Shown: piece by piece, positions 16,293-25,774 of the stretch
Numbering within the stretch: the stretch's first letter is position 1
How the letters are laid out: the number at the start of each line of letters is the position of its first letter
Notes under the pieces: generated by a model
Told to the model about the DNA's origin: nothing
Databases searched by the model: none
The model's input: only the letters and a program-made list of their open reading frames with translations
Translations under genes and position numbers: made by a program
Assembly (NCBI GenBank): GCA_963709525.1
Contig: CAVPXB010000023.1
Span: forward strand, 124,001 to 188,000
Length of the DNA: 64,000 nt
Direction: 5' to 3'
Origin: CAIWHR01 sp963709525
GTDB lineage: Bacteria > Pseudomonadota > Gammaproteobacteria > Burkholderiales > Casimicrobiaceae

Positions 16293-17642
16293 ATGGATTT
16301 CCTTACCAAGCTGCTGGCCTTTCTGGTGGTGCTCGGCGTACTCGTGGTCTTTCACGAACTCGGCCACTACCTCGTCGCGCGCTGGTGTGGCGTCAAGGTC
16401 ATGCGGTTTTCGGTGGGCTTCGGACGCGTGGTCTGGTCGCGCCGCGTCGGTCCCGACCAGACCGAGTGGGCGATTTCCGCCGTCCCGCTCGGGGGCTACG
16501 TCAAGATGGCCGACGAGCGCGAGGGCGACGTGGCCGCCGCGGACTTGCCGCGCGCTTTCAATCGGCAAAGCGTGGGGCGGCGCATCGCCATCGTCGCTGC
16601 CGGCCCGATCGCCAATCTGTTGCTCGCGGTCGTGCTGTTCGCCGGCACGTACATGGCCGGCGTTCCGGGGCAGAAGGCGATCATTGCCGAGCCTCTCGCG
16701 GCCACGCCCGCGTTCGAGGCGGGGCTGCGCGAGGGCGATCTCGTCACCGCTGTCGACGGCGTGCCGGTGCAGAGCTGGCAGGACCTGCGCTGGCGCCTGC
16801 TGCGAGCGTCGGGAGCCGATGCAGTGGTCGTGCAGGTGACGCGTGAAGACGGTTCGTCGGCCGCGCGCCTGCTGACGCTCTCGCGGGTCACGGCGTCCGA
16901 CTGGGAAGGCGGTTTCATGCCGCTGCTGGGGTTGCGCGCCGACTTCGGTTCGCCGCTGATCGACGAGGCCGTGCCGGACAAGCCGGCGGCGCGCGCCGGA
17001 CTGCGTGCGGGCGACCGCGTCCTCGCCGTCGACGGCAATCGTGTCCGCTCGCCGAGCGACGTCGCCGCGATCACCAACGCCAAGCCCGGAGAGGAGGTGA
17101 GCTTTCGCATCGAGCGCGATGGCGCTGCCTTCGATGCCACGTTCGCCACCGAGATCGGCGATCGCGCCGGCCGCCGGATCGGATTGGCAGGCGTGCGCCT
17201 CAGGATCGATCCCGTCTACGCCGACAAGCTCGCGATGACGGTTCGTTACGGGCCGCTCGAGGCCCTGGGCGCAGGTCTGCGCCGAACCCTGGATCTTTCG
17301 GTGTTCACGCTGAAAATGCTGGGGCGCATCGTCATCGGCGAGGCGTCGGTGAAAAACATCAGCGGCCCGTTGACGCTCGCCGATTTCGCCGGCCAGTCGG
17401 CGCTGGCGGGGCCGCTCGTGTTCGTCGGCTATCTCGCGTTGATCAGCATCAGTCTGGGCGTTCTCAATCTGCTCCCGGTCCCGCTGTTGGATGGGGGGCA
17501 TTTGCTGTATTATTTCGCGGAACTGATCAAGGGCAGTCCTGTTTCCGACCGCGCTTTCGAGGTCGGCCAGCGCATCGGCATGGCCGTGCTGGCGATGTTG
17601 ATGGCGTTGGCGCTTTTTAATGACCTCTCGCGTTTGTTCTGA
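16293..17642 (+). CDS. rseP: Site-2 protease RseP
   Basis: A 449-residue inner-membrane zinc protease. HELGH at residues 21-25 lies in the first transmembrane segment, and LLPVPLLDGGHLLYY near residue 395 supplies the third zinc ligand. Two PDZ domains sit between (about 115-200 and 205-290). RseP cuts anti-sigma factors such as RseA after a first periplasmic cut and also clears signal-peptide remnants. Its 3' end overlaps the bamA start by 23 bp, coupling envelope-stress proteolysis to barrel assembly. Confidence 0.96.
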   Translation: MDFLTKLLAFLVVLGVLVVFHELGHYLVARWCGVKVMRFSVGFGRVVWSRRVGPDQTEWAISAVPLGGYVKMADEREGDVAAADLPRAFNRQSVGRRIAIVAAGPIANLLLAVVLFAGTYMAGVPGQKAIIAEPLAATPAFEAGLREGDLVTAVDGVPVQSWQDLRWRLLRASGADAVVVQVTREDGSSAARLLTLSRVTASDWEGGFMPLLGLRADFGSPLIDEAVPDKPAARAGLRAGDRVLAVDGNRVRSPSDVAAITNAKPGEEVSFRIERDGAAFDATFATEIGDRAGRRIGLAGVRLRIDPVYADKLAMTVRYGPLEALGAGLRRTLDLSVFTLKMLGRIVIGEASVKNISGPLTLADFAGQSALAGPLVFVGYLALISISLGVLNLLPVPLLDGGHLLYYFAELIKGSPVSDRAFEVGQRIGMAVLAMLMALALFNDLSRLF

Positions 17643-19980
17643 ATCCTCTTTGTCGTCGAATTCCACGCTGGCAGGCGCACGTGGCGCCGCGTCGCGTCTG
17701 CGGCGGCATTTGCTGCACGTCTTCGCGACCGCGCTGATAGCCGCCGCGGCGAGCACGACTGCATTGGCTTTCGATCCCTTTGTCGTCAAGGACATTCGGG
17801 TCGAAGGCGTGCAGCGCACCGAGGCGGGAACGGTGTTTTCGTACCTGCCGGTCAAGGTGGGCGAACGCCTTGATGAGGAAAAGGCCTCGCAGGCCGTGAA
17901 AGCCCTGTACGCCACCGGTTTTTTTCGCGACGTTCGGCTCGAGGTGCAGGACGGCGTGCTTATCGTGCTGGTGCAGGAGCGGCCGACGATCAGCCGGGTC
18001 GATTTTTCGGGCAACAAGGAGTTCGATACCGACACCCTCAAGAAGGCACTGAAGGACATCGGGCTGGTCGAGGCGCGGATCTTCGACCGATCGGCGTTGG
18101 AGCGCGCCGAGCAGGAGATGAAGCGGCAGTATATTTCGCGCGGTCGCTACGGCGCGAAGATCACGACCACCGCCACCCCGCAGGAGCGCAACCGGGTCGC
18201 GATCAATTTCACGATCGAGGAGGGCGAGTCGGCAAAGATCGCCCGCATCAACATCGTCGGTGCGGAGGTCTTCAGCGAAAAGCAGCTGCTGGACGAGATG
18301 CAGCTGACCACGCCGGGATGGACCACCTGGTACACGAAGAACGACCAGTATTCGAAGCAGAAGCTGCAAGCCGATCTCGAGAAGCTGCGCAGCTTTTACC
18401 AGAATCGCGGCTACCTCGAGTTCAACGTCGAGTCGACGCAGGTCTCGATCACGCCCGACAAGGAAGACATCTACATCACCGTCAACATCGTCGAAGGCCC
18501 GCAGTTCAGGGTCGGCGACGTGCGGCTCGCGGGCGACCTCATGGTGCCCGAGGCCGAGCTGCGCCGGCTGCTGCGGTTGCGGACCGGCGACATCTATTCG
18601 CGCGACAAGCTTCAGGGGACGGCCAAGGACATCAGCGACCGGCTGGGCGCCGAGGGCTTCGCGTTCGCCAACGTCAATGCCGTTCCGGAGATCGACCACG
18701 ACAAGCGCGTTGCCTCGTTCACGGTGTTCGTCGACTCCGGTCGCCGCGTCTACATCCGCAAGATCAACATCAACGGCAACGTCAGGACCCGCGACGAGGT
18801 GATACGGCGCGAGATGCGGCAGCTCGAATCGGCGTGGTACGACGGGCAGCGCATCGAACGGTCGAAGGTCCGGATTCGCCGGCTGGGCTACTTCGACGAC
18901 GTCAACATCGAGACGCCGCCGGTGTCCGGCACGACCGATCAGGCGGACGTCGAGGTCACCGTCACCGAGCGCTCAACCGGATCGCTCAACGCCGGCGTCG
19001 GCTATTCGAGCTCCGATGGCGTCGTGTTCAACGCGTCGATCTCGCAGCAGAATATCTTCGGCAGCGGCAATGCGCTCATCGCCGCCGTCAACACCAGCAA
19101 GGTCAACCGCACGATTTCGGTCGCCTTCACCGAGCCTTACTGGACCGTCGACGGCGTCTCGCGCACGCTCGAGGTCTACCAGAGGAACATCGACCCCACG
19201 TCGCTCTCGGTGTCGCAATACGCGTCGTCGACGCTGGGCGCTGCGGTCAGCTTCGGCGTGCCCATCACCGAGAGCGACGGCATCAACCTGGGCTTTCGAG
19301 TCGAGCAGACCAAACTGACGCTGTACGACAACAGCCCGGAGCTGTACCGTGCTTTCGTCGATCAGTTCGGGGACGTCACCATGAGCTACATCCTGTCGGC
19401 GGGCTGGTCGCGTGACACTCGCGATGACATCCTCTATCCTACGACGGGTCGCCTTCAGAGCCTGCTGCTCGAGACGGGGTTGCCGTTCGGCGACCTGTCG
19501 TACTACAAGGTGAATTACCTGCACCAGTGGTTCTACCCGATCTACGGAGACTTCGTGAGCATGCTGCGCGCCGACCTTGGCTATGCCGACGGCATCGCGG
19601 GCGAGCCGTTGCCGTTTTTCAAGGTTTTCTACGGCGGCGGCGTGGGTTCGGTCCGCGGCTACGAAACAGCCTCGCTGGGGCCGCGCGACCTGAGTGGCAA
19701 CGTGATCGGCGGCAAGCGCAAGATCATCGGCAACATCGAGGTGTACTACCCCATCATCAAGGGCGACAAGTCGGTGCGCGCCAGCGTCTTTGCCGATGCC
19801 GGCCAGATCTACGCCTTTGGCACGCAGCCGATCTACGAATCGTTCCGTTACTCGGCGGGCCTCGGCCTGGCGTGGAACTCGCCGATCGGGCCGCTCAAGT
19901 TCAGCTATGCGTGGCCGCTCAACGACAAGGTCGGTGACCGGATACAGCAGTTCCAGTTCCAGGTGGGTACCGTATTCTGA
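17620..19980 (+). CDS. bamA: Outer-membrane assembly factor BamA
   Basis: A 786-residue Omp85 protein. A basic N-terminus and a hydrophobic segment (about residues 31-50, ending ALA) form a signal peptide that is longer than usual at its N-terminal side. Five POTRA domains follow (to about residue 430; FVVKDIRVEGVQRTEAGTVF starts the first). The 16-strand barrel carries VRGYETASLGPRD near residue 680 and ends in VGTVF with C-terminal Phe. It folds barrels into the outer membrane. An alternative start inside the overlap with rseP is possible. Confidence 0.97.
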   Translation: MTSRVCSESSLSSNSTLAGARGAASRLRRHLLHVFATALIAAAASTTALAFDPFVVKDIRVEGVQRTEAGTVFSYLPVKVGERLDEEKASQAVKALYATGFFRDVRLEVQDGVLIVLVQERPTISRVDFSGNKEFDTDTLKKALKDIGLVEARIFDRSALERAEQEMKRQYISRGRYGAKITTTATPQERNRVAINFTIEEGESAKIARINIVGAEVFSEKQLLDEMQLTTPGWTTWYTKNDQYSKQKLQADLEKLRSFYQNRGYLEFNVESTQVSITPDKEDIYITVNIVEGPQFRVGDVRLAGDLMVPEAELRRLLRLRTGDIYSRDKLQGTAKDISDRLGAEGFAFANVNAVPEIDHDKRVASFTVFVDSGRRVYIRKININGNVRTRDEVIRREMRQLESAWYDGQRIERSKVRIRRLGYFDDVNIETPPVSGTTDQADVEVTVTERSTGSLNAGVGYSSSDGVVFNASISQQNIFGSGNALIAAVNTSKVNRTISVAFTEPYWTVDGVSRTLEVYQRNIDPTSLSVSQYASSTLGAAVSFGVPITESDGINLGFRVEQTKLTLYDNSPELYRAFVDQFGDVTMSYILSAGWSRDTRDDILYPTTGRLQSLLLETGLPFGDLSYYKVNYLHQWFYPIYGDFVSMLRADLGYADGIAGEPLPFFKVFYGGGVGSVRGYETASLGPRDLSGNVIGGKRKIIGNIEVYYPIIKGDKSVRASVFADAGQIYAFGTQPIYESFRYSAGLGLAWNSPIGPLKFSYAWPLNDKVGDRIQQFQFQVGTVF

Positions 19981-20054
19981 CCCGGGCCAAAGCCTACGTC
20001 GGCGCGGCGGATGGTTCATCCCTCGCCGTGCCGACATTGCAGCAGGAGATCAAA

Positions 20055-20576
20055 TTGATTCAGAGCATTCGCAGGACTTTCGGGGTTGCGTTGATTGCGG
20101 CGGCTTTTCTGGCTGCCGGGACAGCGATGGCCCAGGCGGCCGACTACAAGATCGGATTCGTCAACACCGAGCGGCTGTTCCGCGATGCCGCACCGGCGAA
20201 GCGCGCGCAGCTGAAACTCGAAAAAGAGTTCGCCAATCGCGATGTGGAAGTCCAGAAGCTCTCCAAGCAGATGCAGGCGCTGCAGACGTCGCTGGAGAAG
20301 GATGGCGCAACCATGGCCGAGACCGAGCGGCGGAACAAGGAGCGCGATCTCGCGAATCTGTCGCGCGACTTCCAGCGCGCGCAGCGGGAATTCCGCGAAG
20401 ACCTGAACCTGCGCAAGAACGAGGAACTCGCCGCCGTGCAGGAGCGGGCCAACAAGGTGATCCAGCAGATCGCCGAGGCCGAGAAGTTCGATCTCATCCT
20501 GCAGGATCCGATCGTCTACGCGAGCCAGCGCATCGACATCACCGACAAGGTGATCAAGGCGCTGGCCGACAAGTAG
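20055..20576 (+). CDS. skp: Periplasmic chaperone Skp (OmpH)
   Basis: A 173-residue protein with a signal peptide (MIQSIRRTFGVALIAAAFLA, then GTAMAQA before ADYK), YKIGFVNTERLFRDAAPAKR and a long charged coiled coil (residues about 60-130). TTG 20055 is preferred because AGGAG lies 6 bases upstream (20044-20048). A GTG at 20028 would add nine residues and has no ribosome site. Skp escorts unfolded outer-membrane proteins to BamA, the adjacent gene. Confidence 0.93.
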   Translation: MIQSIRRTFGVALIAAAFLAAGTAMAQAADYKIGFVNTERLFRDAAPAKRAQLKLEKEFANRDVEVQKLSKQMQALQTSLEKDGATMAETERRNKERDLANLSRDFQRAQREFREDLNLRKNEELAAVQERANKVIQQIAEAEKFDLILQDPIVYASQRIDITDKVIKALADK

Positions 20577-20609
20577 GCGCCGCGAATCGCCCCGGCTTCC
20601 GAGCGCACG

Positions 20610-21692
20610 ATGTCGATCATCGCCGAAGCCGTGGATGCCGCCGAAGCGGGCATCGCGCTCGAGCGCCTGGCGGCAGCCAGCGGCGCAACGCTGGAGGGCA
20701 ACGGCGACGTGCGCATCACGCGGGTGGCGATGCTCGACGCGGCGGGTCCCGATGCCATCGCGTTCGTCGCCAGTCCCCGCTACCGATCCCAGCTCGACGG
20801 CACGCTCGCGGCCGCGGTAATTGTGCCAACGGCGCTGGCGAATGCCACGTCGTTGCCCCGGCTGCTGAGTTCCAATCCCTATGCGACCTATGCCAGGGTG
20901 GCGCAGCTGCTGTACGCGGAGTCTCCTGGCGTGCCGGGCGCACATCCGTCGGCCGTCGTCGATTCGACCGCATCGATTGCCGCCAGCGCGACCATCGGGC
21001 CGCATGCGGTGATCGGTCGCCGTGCCCGGGTGGGCGAGCGAGTCCGCATCGGTGCCGGATGCAGCGTCGGTGACGGCACCGCCATCGGTGACGACACCCG
21101 CCTTGCCGCCAATGTCACGGTCTATCACGGGTGCAGCATCGGCGAGCGCTGCATCGTCCACAGCGGCGCGGTGATCGGGGCCGACGGTTTCGGCATGGCG
21201 GAAGAGGCGGGGCGGTGGATCAAGATACCGCAGGTCGGTGCCGTGGTGATCGGTGCCGATGTCGAGATCGGCGCCAACACGACCATCGACCGCGGCGCGA
21301 TCGGAGACACGGTGATCGAGGACGACGTCAAGCTCGACAACCAGATCCAGGTCGCCCACAACTGCCACATCGGCGCCCACACGGCGATCGCAGGCTGCGT
21401 GGGCATCGCCGGCAGCGCGCGGATCGGACGCAACTGCAAGATCGGCGGCGCGGCGATGATCGCCGGACACCTGACGATCGCCGACAACGTCACGATTTCC
21501 GCGGCAACGCAGGTCTACGATCCGATCACCGAGCCTGGCGTCTATACGGCGGCGTATCCGGCGCTTCCGCACCGCGAGTGGCGCCATGTGGCGTCGGAAA
21601 TGCGGCGGCTGCGCTCGCTCGCGCAACGCGTGCGCAGGCTTGAACACCAAGGAGACGCGGTTGCTGGCAAGCCGCAGGAGGACGAGACATGA
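20610..21692 (+). CDS. lpxD: UDP-3-O-acylglucosamine N-acyltransferase
   Basis: A 360-residue LpxD: an N-terminal uridine-binding domain (residues about 1-100), then left-handed beta-helix hexapeptide repeats, then a C-terminal helix. IQVAHNCHIG (about residues 247-256) contains the catalytic His. IGADGFGMAEEAGRWIKIPQ and ANTTIDRGAIGDTVI are conserved. It adds the second acyl chain in lipid A synthesis. Its stop overlaps fabZ by 4 bp. Confidence 0.97.
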   Translation: MSIIAEAVDAAEAGIALERLAAASGATLEGNGDVRITRVAMLDAAGPDAIAFVASPRYRSQLDGTLAAAVIVPTALANATSLPRLLSSNPYATYARVAQLLYAESPGVPGAHPSAVVDSTASIAASATIGPHAVIGRRARVGERVRIGAGCSVGDGTAIGDDTRLAANVTVYHGCSIGERCIVHSGAVIGADGFGMAEEAGRWIKIPQVGAVVIGADVEIGANTTIDRGAIGDTVIEDDVKLDNQIQVAHNCHIGAHTAIAGCVGIAGSARIGRNCKIGGAAMIAGHLTIADNVTISAATQVYDPITEPGVYTAAYPALPHREWRHVASEMRRLRSLAQRVRRLEHQGDAVAGKPQEDET

Positions 21693-22171
21693 CCCCACCG
21701 GCCACCGGAGCGATGGAGATCCGGGAGATCATGGAATACCTGCCGCATCGCTACCCGTTACTGCTCGTCGATCGCGTTCACGAGTGCGACAGCGCCCATT
21801 TCATCCGCGGCATCAAGAACGTCTCGATCAACGAACCGTACTTTCAGGGCCATTTCCCCGGGTTTCCGCTGATGCCGGGTGTGCTGGTCATCGAAGCGCT
21901 GGCGCAGATCACGTCGATTCTTGCCTGGAAGATTTTCGGCACCAAGCCGGGACAGGGCAAAATGATCTTTTTCGCGGGCATCGACAACGCCCGCTTCCGG
22001 CGGCAGATCCAGCCGGGCGACACGCTGATACTCGAGGGGCGGGTCAACCGCATGGTGCGCGGCGTCGGCAAGTTCGAGGTGCGCGCGCTGGTCGACAGCG
22101 AGGTCGTGGCCGAGGCCAATCTGCTCGCCGCGATGCGCGCTGATCCGTCGGCAGGAGCGGGCGGCTCGTGA
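21689..22171 (+). CDS. fabZ: 3-hydroxyacyl-ACP dehydratase FabZ
   Basis: A 160-residue hotdog-fold enzyme. The active-site motif is GHFPGFPLMPGVLVIEALAQ with His at about residue 54 and Glu at about 68. LPHRYPLLLVDRV and IDNARFRRQIQPGD flank it. FabZ draws on the same hydroxyacyl-ACP pool used by LpxA and LpxD, which explains its place between them. It overlaps both neighbours by 4 bp. Confidence 0.97.
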   Translation: MTPPATGAMEIREIMEYLPHRYPLLLVDRVHECDSAHFIRGIKNVSINEPYFQGHFPGFPLMPGVLVIEALAQITSILAWKIFGTKPGQGKMIFFAGIDNARFRRQIQPGDTLILEGRVNRMVRGVGKFEVRALVDSEVVAEANLLAAMRADPSAGAGGS

Positions 22172-22962
22172 ATGGCGCCGCGACGATGACGCGTATCCAC
22201 CCGACGGCCCAGGTCGATCCGCGCGCCCGGATCGCCGCCGACGTCGAGATCGGCGCTTTCTCGGTCATCGGGCCCGAAGTCGCCCTCGGCGAGGGAACGG
22301 TCATCGGCTCGCACGTGCTGATCACCGGCCGCACGACGCTGGGGCAGCGCAACCGCGTGCATGCCTTCTCGTCGATCGGCGACATTCCGCAGGACCGCAA
22401 GTACGGGGGCGAGCCCACGTCCACGGTGATCGGCGACGACAACGTGATCCGCGAGTACGTGTCGATTCATGCCGGCACGGCGCAGGATCGCGGGGTCACC
22501 ACCATCGGCAACGGGAACTGGCTGCTTGCCTATTGCCACATCGCGCACGATTGCGTTGTCGGCGATCGCACGACGTTCTCCAACAATGTGCAGCTGGCCG
22601 GCCACGTCGTGATCGACGACTGGGTCACGATGGGGGGCTTCGGCGGCGTCCACCAGTTCTGCCGGATCGGCGCGCACGCGATGATAGCCGCCGGCGCCAT
22701 CGTGCTCCAGGACGTGCCGCCATTCGTAACCGCGGCCGGCTCCCCGGCGAAGCCGCACGGCACCAACAACGAGGGATTGCGCCGGCGGGGGTTTTCGGCC
22801 GGCGACATACTTGCGGTGCGACGCGCGTACAAGGCGCTCTACCGCGAGAGTCTTGCCCTCGACGATGCGCGGGTGCGGATCGCCGCCGCCGCCGCCGAAA
22901 CGCCGGCGCTGCGGCCGCTGTCGGAGTTCCTCGCGACGGCCGGGCGCGGCATCATCCGCTGA
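22168..22962 (+). CDS. lpxA: UDP-N-acetylglucosamine acyltransferase
   Basis: A 264-residue LpxA from GTG 22168, coupled to fabZ through GTGA; an ATG at 22186 (MTRIHPTAQVDPRAR) is the other plausible start. Hexapeptide repeats fill residues 8-190. CHIAHDCVVGDRTTFSNNVQ contains the catalytic His region and GGFGGVHQFCRIG and FVTAAGSPAKPHGTNNEGLR follow. It starts lipid A synthesis by transferring a 3-hydroxyacyl chain to UDP-GlcNAc. Confidence 0.97.
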   Translation: MNGAATMTRIHPTAQVDPRARIAADVEIGAFSVIGPEVALGEGTVIGSHVLITGRTTLGQRNRVHAFSSIGDIPQDRKYGGEPTSTVIGDDNVIREYVSIHAGTAQDRGVTTIGNGNWLLAYCHIAHDCVVGDRTTFSNNVQLAGHVVIDDWVTMGGFGGVHQFCRIGAHAMIAAGAIVLQDVPPFVTAAGSPAKPHGTNNEGLRRRGFSAGDILAVRRAYKALYRESLALDDARVRIAAAAAETPALRPLSEFLATAGRGIIR

Positions 22963-22984
22963 CTGCAGGGCAGCCGGCTCACCG

Positions 22985-24163
22985 ATGCATGCTGGAGATT
23001 CCGCGCAGGCGATCACCATCGGCATTGCGGCTGGCGAGGCCTCGGGGGATGCGCTTGCGGCCACCCTGATCGGGGCAGTGCGCTCGCGCCTGCCAGGCGT
23101 CCGTTTTGCCGGCATCGCGGGTCCCAGGATGCAGGCCGCAGGCTGCGAGGTCTGGTATCCGCTCGAAGCCCTGTCGGTGCGCGGCTTCGTCGAAGTGCTG
23201 GGGCACCTGCCGGAACTGGCAGGCATCCGGCGCGGGCTCGCCCGACGCGCGCTCGCGCAGCACCTGCCGTTGTTCGTTGGCGTCGATGCGCCCGATTTCA
23301 ACCTCGGGCTCGAAGCGCGCTTGAAGCGCCGCGGCGTGCGCACCATTCATTTCGTGAGTCCTTCGGTCTGGGCATGGCGGCGCGAGCGCGTGGCCCGCAT
23401 CGGCCGCGCGGTCGACCGGATGCTGACTGTGTTTCCCTTCGAGTCGCCGATCTACGAAAGCGCGGGCATTCCGGTCAATTACGTTGGACATCCGATGGCG
23501 CAGCACGCCGCCGATGCCGCTTCGCGGCGCGCGGCGCGCGAGCAGCTGAAGCTTCCGGTGGCGCAGCCGGTGTTTGCGCTGCTCCCGGGCAGCCGCGGGT
23601 CCGAACTCGACATGCACGCCGAACTGCTGCTCGATACGGCGGAGCTGCTGCTGGCATCGCGCCCCGACGCACGCTTCCTGGTGCCGCTGGCAACGCGAGT
23701 GACGCGCGATCGCTTCGAGGCGGCGATTTTCCGCCGCGGGCTCGACCGGTTGCCGCTGACCATTCTCTACGGCCACGCCACCGAAGCGCTGCGGGCTGCC
23801 GACGTGGGGCTGGTCGCGTCCGGGACGGCGACGCTCGAGGCGGCGTTCGCCCGCTGCCCGCACCTCATCTTCTACCGCGTGCACACGCTCACGGCCTGGA
23901 TGGTCCGCCGCAAGCTGTTGCTGCCCTGGGTGGGCCTGCCCAACATCATCGCAGGCAAGTTCGTCGTGCCGGAATTCCTGCAGCACGAAGCCACCGCCCC
24001 CAACCTCGCCCAGGCAGCGCTCAATCTCTACGACGACACCGCAACCCGCCGCCGCCAGGAGGCGTTGTTCGCAGGGTTCGCGTCGGCGCTTCGGGCCGAT
24101 ACCGGCGCGCTGGCCGCCGACGCGGTGACCGCGGAGCTGCGCGCGGCCGGATGCCGATGCTGA
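22985..24163 (+). CDS. lpxB: Lipid-A-disaccharide synthase
   Basis: A 392-residue GT19 glycosyltransferase. IGIAAGEASGDALAATLIGA opens the fold, then GFVEVLGHLPEL, DAPDFNLGLEARLK, FVSPSVWAWRRER and ALLPGSRGSELDMH. VGLVASGTATLEAAFA and GLPNIIAGKFVVPEFLQ complete the donor site. It joins UDP-diacylglucosamine and lipid X. ATG 22985 is used; the upstream open frame is an lpxA shadow. It overlaps rnhB by 13 bp. Confidence 0.97.
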   Translation: MHAGDSAQAITIGIAAGEASGDALAATLIGAVRSRLPGVRFAGIAGPRMQAAGCEVWYPLEALSVRGFVEVLGHLPELAGIRRGLARRALAQHLPLFVGVDAPDFNLGLEARLKRRGVRTIHFVSPSVWAWRRERVARIGRAVDRMLTVFPFESPIYESAGIPVNYVGHPMAQHAADAASRRAAREQLKLPVAQPVFALLPGSRGSELDMHAELLLDTAELLLASRPDARFLVPLATRVTRDRFEAAIFRRGLDRLPLTILYGHATEALRAADVGLVASGTATLEAAFARCPHLIFYRVHTLTAWMVRRKLLLPWVGLPNIIAGKFVVPEFLQHEATAPNLAQAALNLYDDTATRRRQEALFAGFASALRADTGALAADAVTAELRAAGCRC

Positions 24164-24723
24164 TCGTCGGCATCGACGAAGCGGGACGTGGCCCATTGGC
24201 GGGTCCCGTCGTTGCCGCGGCGGTGATCCTCGATCCCGCGCGGCCGGTCGCGGGCTTGCGCGACTCGAAGCTGCTTTCCGCCGCGCGTCGCGAGCTATTG
24301 GCGGCAGAGATTCGCGAACGCGCATTGGCCTGGTCGGTCGGCATGGCCGATGTCGCCGAGATCGACGCGCTCAACATTCTCCAGGCCACATTGCTGGCGA
24401 TGCGCCGCGCCTGCGACGGGCTGTCGGTCAGCCCGGCCGAGGCCTGGGTCGACGGCAACCGGTGCCCGATACTGTCCTGTCCGGCGCGCGCCATCGTGAA
24501 GGGCGACCGTGACGTGCCCGTGATCTCGGCAGCATCGATCCTCGCCAAGACGGTTCGCGACGGGCTGCTGCTCGATCTCGACCTGCACTATCCCGGCTAC
24601 GGCTTCGCGCGGAACAAGGGTTACGGCACGCCCCTGCACCTGGCGGCGCTCGATGCGCTGGGACCCTGCCCGGCGCACCGGCGCAGCTTTGCCCCGGTGG
24701 CGCAAAGCGCATTCGCGTTCTGA
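24151..24723 (+). CDS. rnhB: Ribonuclease HII
   Basis: A 190-residue RNase HII. MLIVGIDEAGRGPLAGPVVA holds the first Asp-Glu pair, LRDSKLLSAARRE follows, and VPVISAASILAKTVRD and YPGYGFARNKGYGT complete the core. It removes ribonucleotides from DNA. Either ATG 24151 or ATG 24157 could be the start. It ends the lpx operon, a typical proteobacterial arrangement. Confidence 0.96.
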   Translation: MPMLIVGIDEAGRGPLAGPVVAAAVILDPARPVAGLRDSKLLSAARRELLAAEIRERALAWSVGMADVAEIDALNILQATLLAMRRACDGLSVSPAEAWVDGNRCPILSCPARAIVKGDRDVPVISAASILAKTVRDGLLLDLDLHYPGYGFARNKGYGTPLHLAALDALGPCPAHRRSFAPVAQSAFAF

Positions 24724-24747
24724 ACGCCCCGCCACCGTACCCCTTCC

Positions 24748-25716
24748 ATGGACGAGGATGCCATGCCCTTGCTTCCCGATCTCGCTGCCATCCGGGCGGC
24801 GCACGCCCGCATCGTCGCCCACGTCCATCGCACGCCGGTGCTGACCTCGGCATCGATCGACGCCGAAGTCGGCGCCCGCCTGTTCTTCAAATGCGAGAAC
24901 TTCCAGAAAATCGGGGCGTTCAAGGCCCGCGGGGCGACCAACGCGGTGTACGCGCTCGCCGATGCGATCGCGGGCCGCGGCGTGGTCACGCATTCCTCGG
25001 GCAATCACGGTGCCGCGCTGGCCTTTGCTGCCCGCAGTCGGGGCATTCCGTCGTGGGTGGTGATGCCGGAAAATGCCCCGCAGGTGAAGATCGACAATGT
25101 GCGGCGCAATGGCGCGACGATCCACTTCTGCGCCGCGACCGTCGCTGCGCGCGAGGCGGCGTGCGCAGATATCCAGCAGCTGACTGGCGCGACGCTCATC
25201 CATCCGTTCGACCACGTCGACGTGATCGCCGGGCAGGGCACGGTGATGCTGGAACTTCTGTCCGACGTCGCCGATCTCGACGTCGTGATCGCGCCGTGTG
25301 GCGGCGGTGGGCTGCTGGCCGGCACCGCGATCACCGCCAAGGCGCTCCAGCCCGCGCTGCGGGTGTTCGGGGCGGAGCCCGCGGCGGCCGATGACGCGAC
25401 GCGAAGCTACCGGAGCGGAAAGGTCGAGCCGCTGCCTGCGGCGACGACGATTGCCGACGGATTGCGCACGACGCTGGCGCCGCGCACGCTGTCGGCGCTG
25501 CGCGCCCACGTCGATGCGATGGGCACCTGCAGCGAGGCGGCGATCGTGGCCGCGATGCGCATGACCTGGGAGCGCATGAAGATCGTCATCGAGCCCTCAT
25601 CGGCCGTGCCGCTCGCCTGCCTCGTCGAAGGCTCGCTGGACGCGAAGGGAAAGCGCGTGGGCATCATCGTTTCGGGGGGCAACGTCGATATGGAGCATTT
25701 GCCCTGGCAGCACTGA
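24748..25716 (+). CDS. PLP-dependent threonine/serine dehydratase-like enzyme
   Basis: A 322-residue fold-type II PLP enzyme without an ACT domain. KIGAFKARGATN contains the Schiff-base lysine (Lys59). SSGNHGAALAFAARSRGI and the phosphate loop CGGGGLLAG are present. Length and single-domain build fit catabolic threonine dehydratase or serine racemase/dehydratase; the sequence alone does not separate them. A second ATG at 24763 (MPLLPDLAAIR) is a good alternative start. The gene is 24 bp after rnhB. Confidence 0.88.
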   Translation: MDEDAMPLLPDLAAIRAAHARIVAHVHRTPVLTSASIDAEVGARLFFKCENFQKIGAFKARGATNAVYALADAIAGRGVVTHSSGNHGAALAFAARSRGIPSWVVMPENAPQVKIDNVRRNGATIHFCAATVAAREAACADIQQLTGATLIHPFDHVDVIAGQGTVMLELLSDVADLDVVIAPCGGGGLLAGTAITAKALQPALRVFGAEPAAADDATRSYRSGKVEPLPAATTIADGLRTTLAPRTLSALRAHVDAMGTCSEAAIVAAMRMTWERMKIVIEPSSAVPLACLVEGSLDAKGKRVGIIVSGGNVDMEHLPWQH

Positions 25717-25774
25717 CCCGCCTGCGGGACCGGACGCCTCGCGGCGGTTCGGGGCAGACGCGGGTGCGATCGGT

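Noticed and set aside
16191..18059. 622-codon minus-strand frame opposite rseP and bamA
   Set aside because: A high-GC shadow frame; rseP and bamA have complete motif sets on the plus strand.
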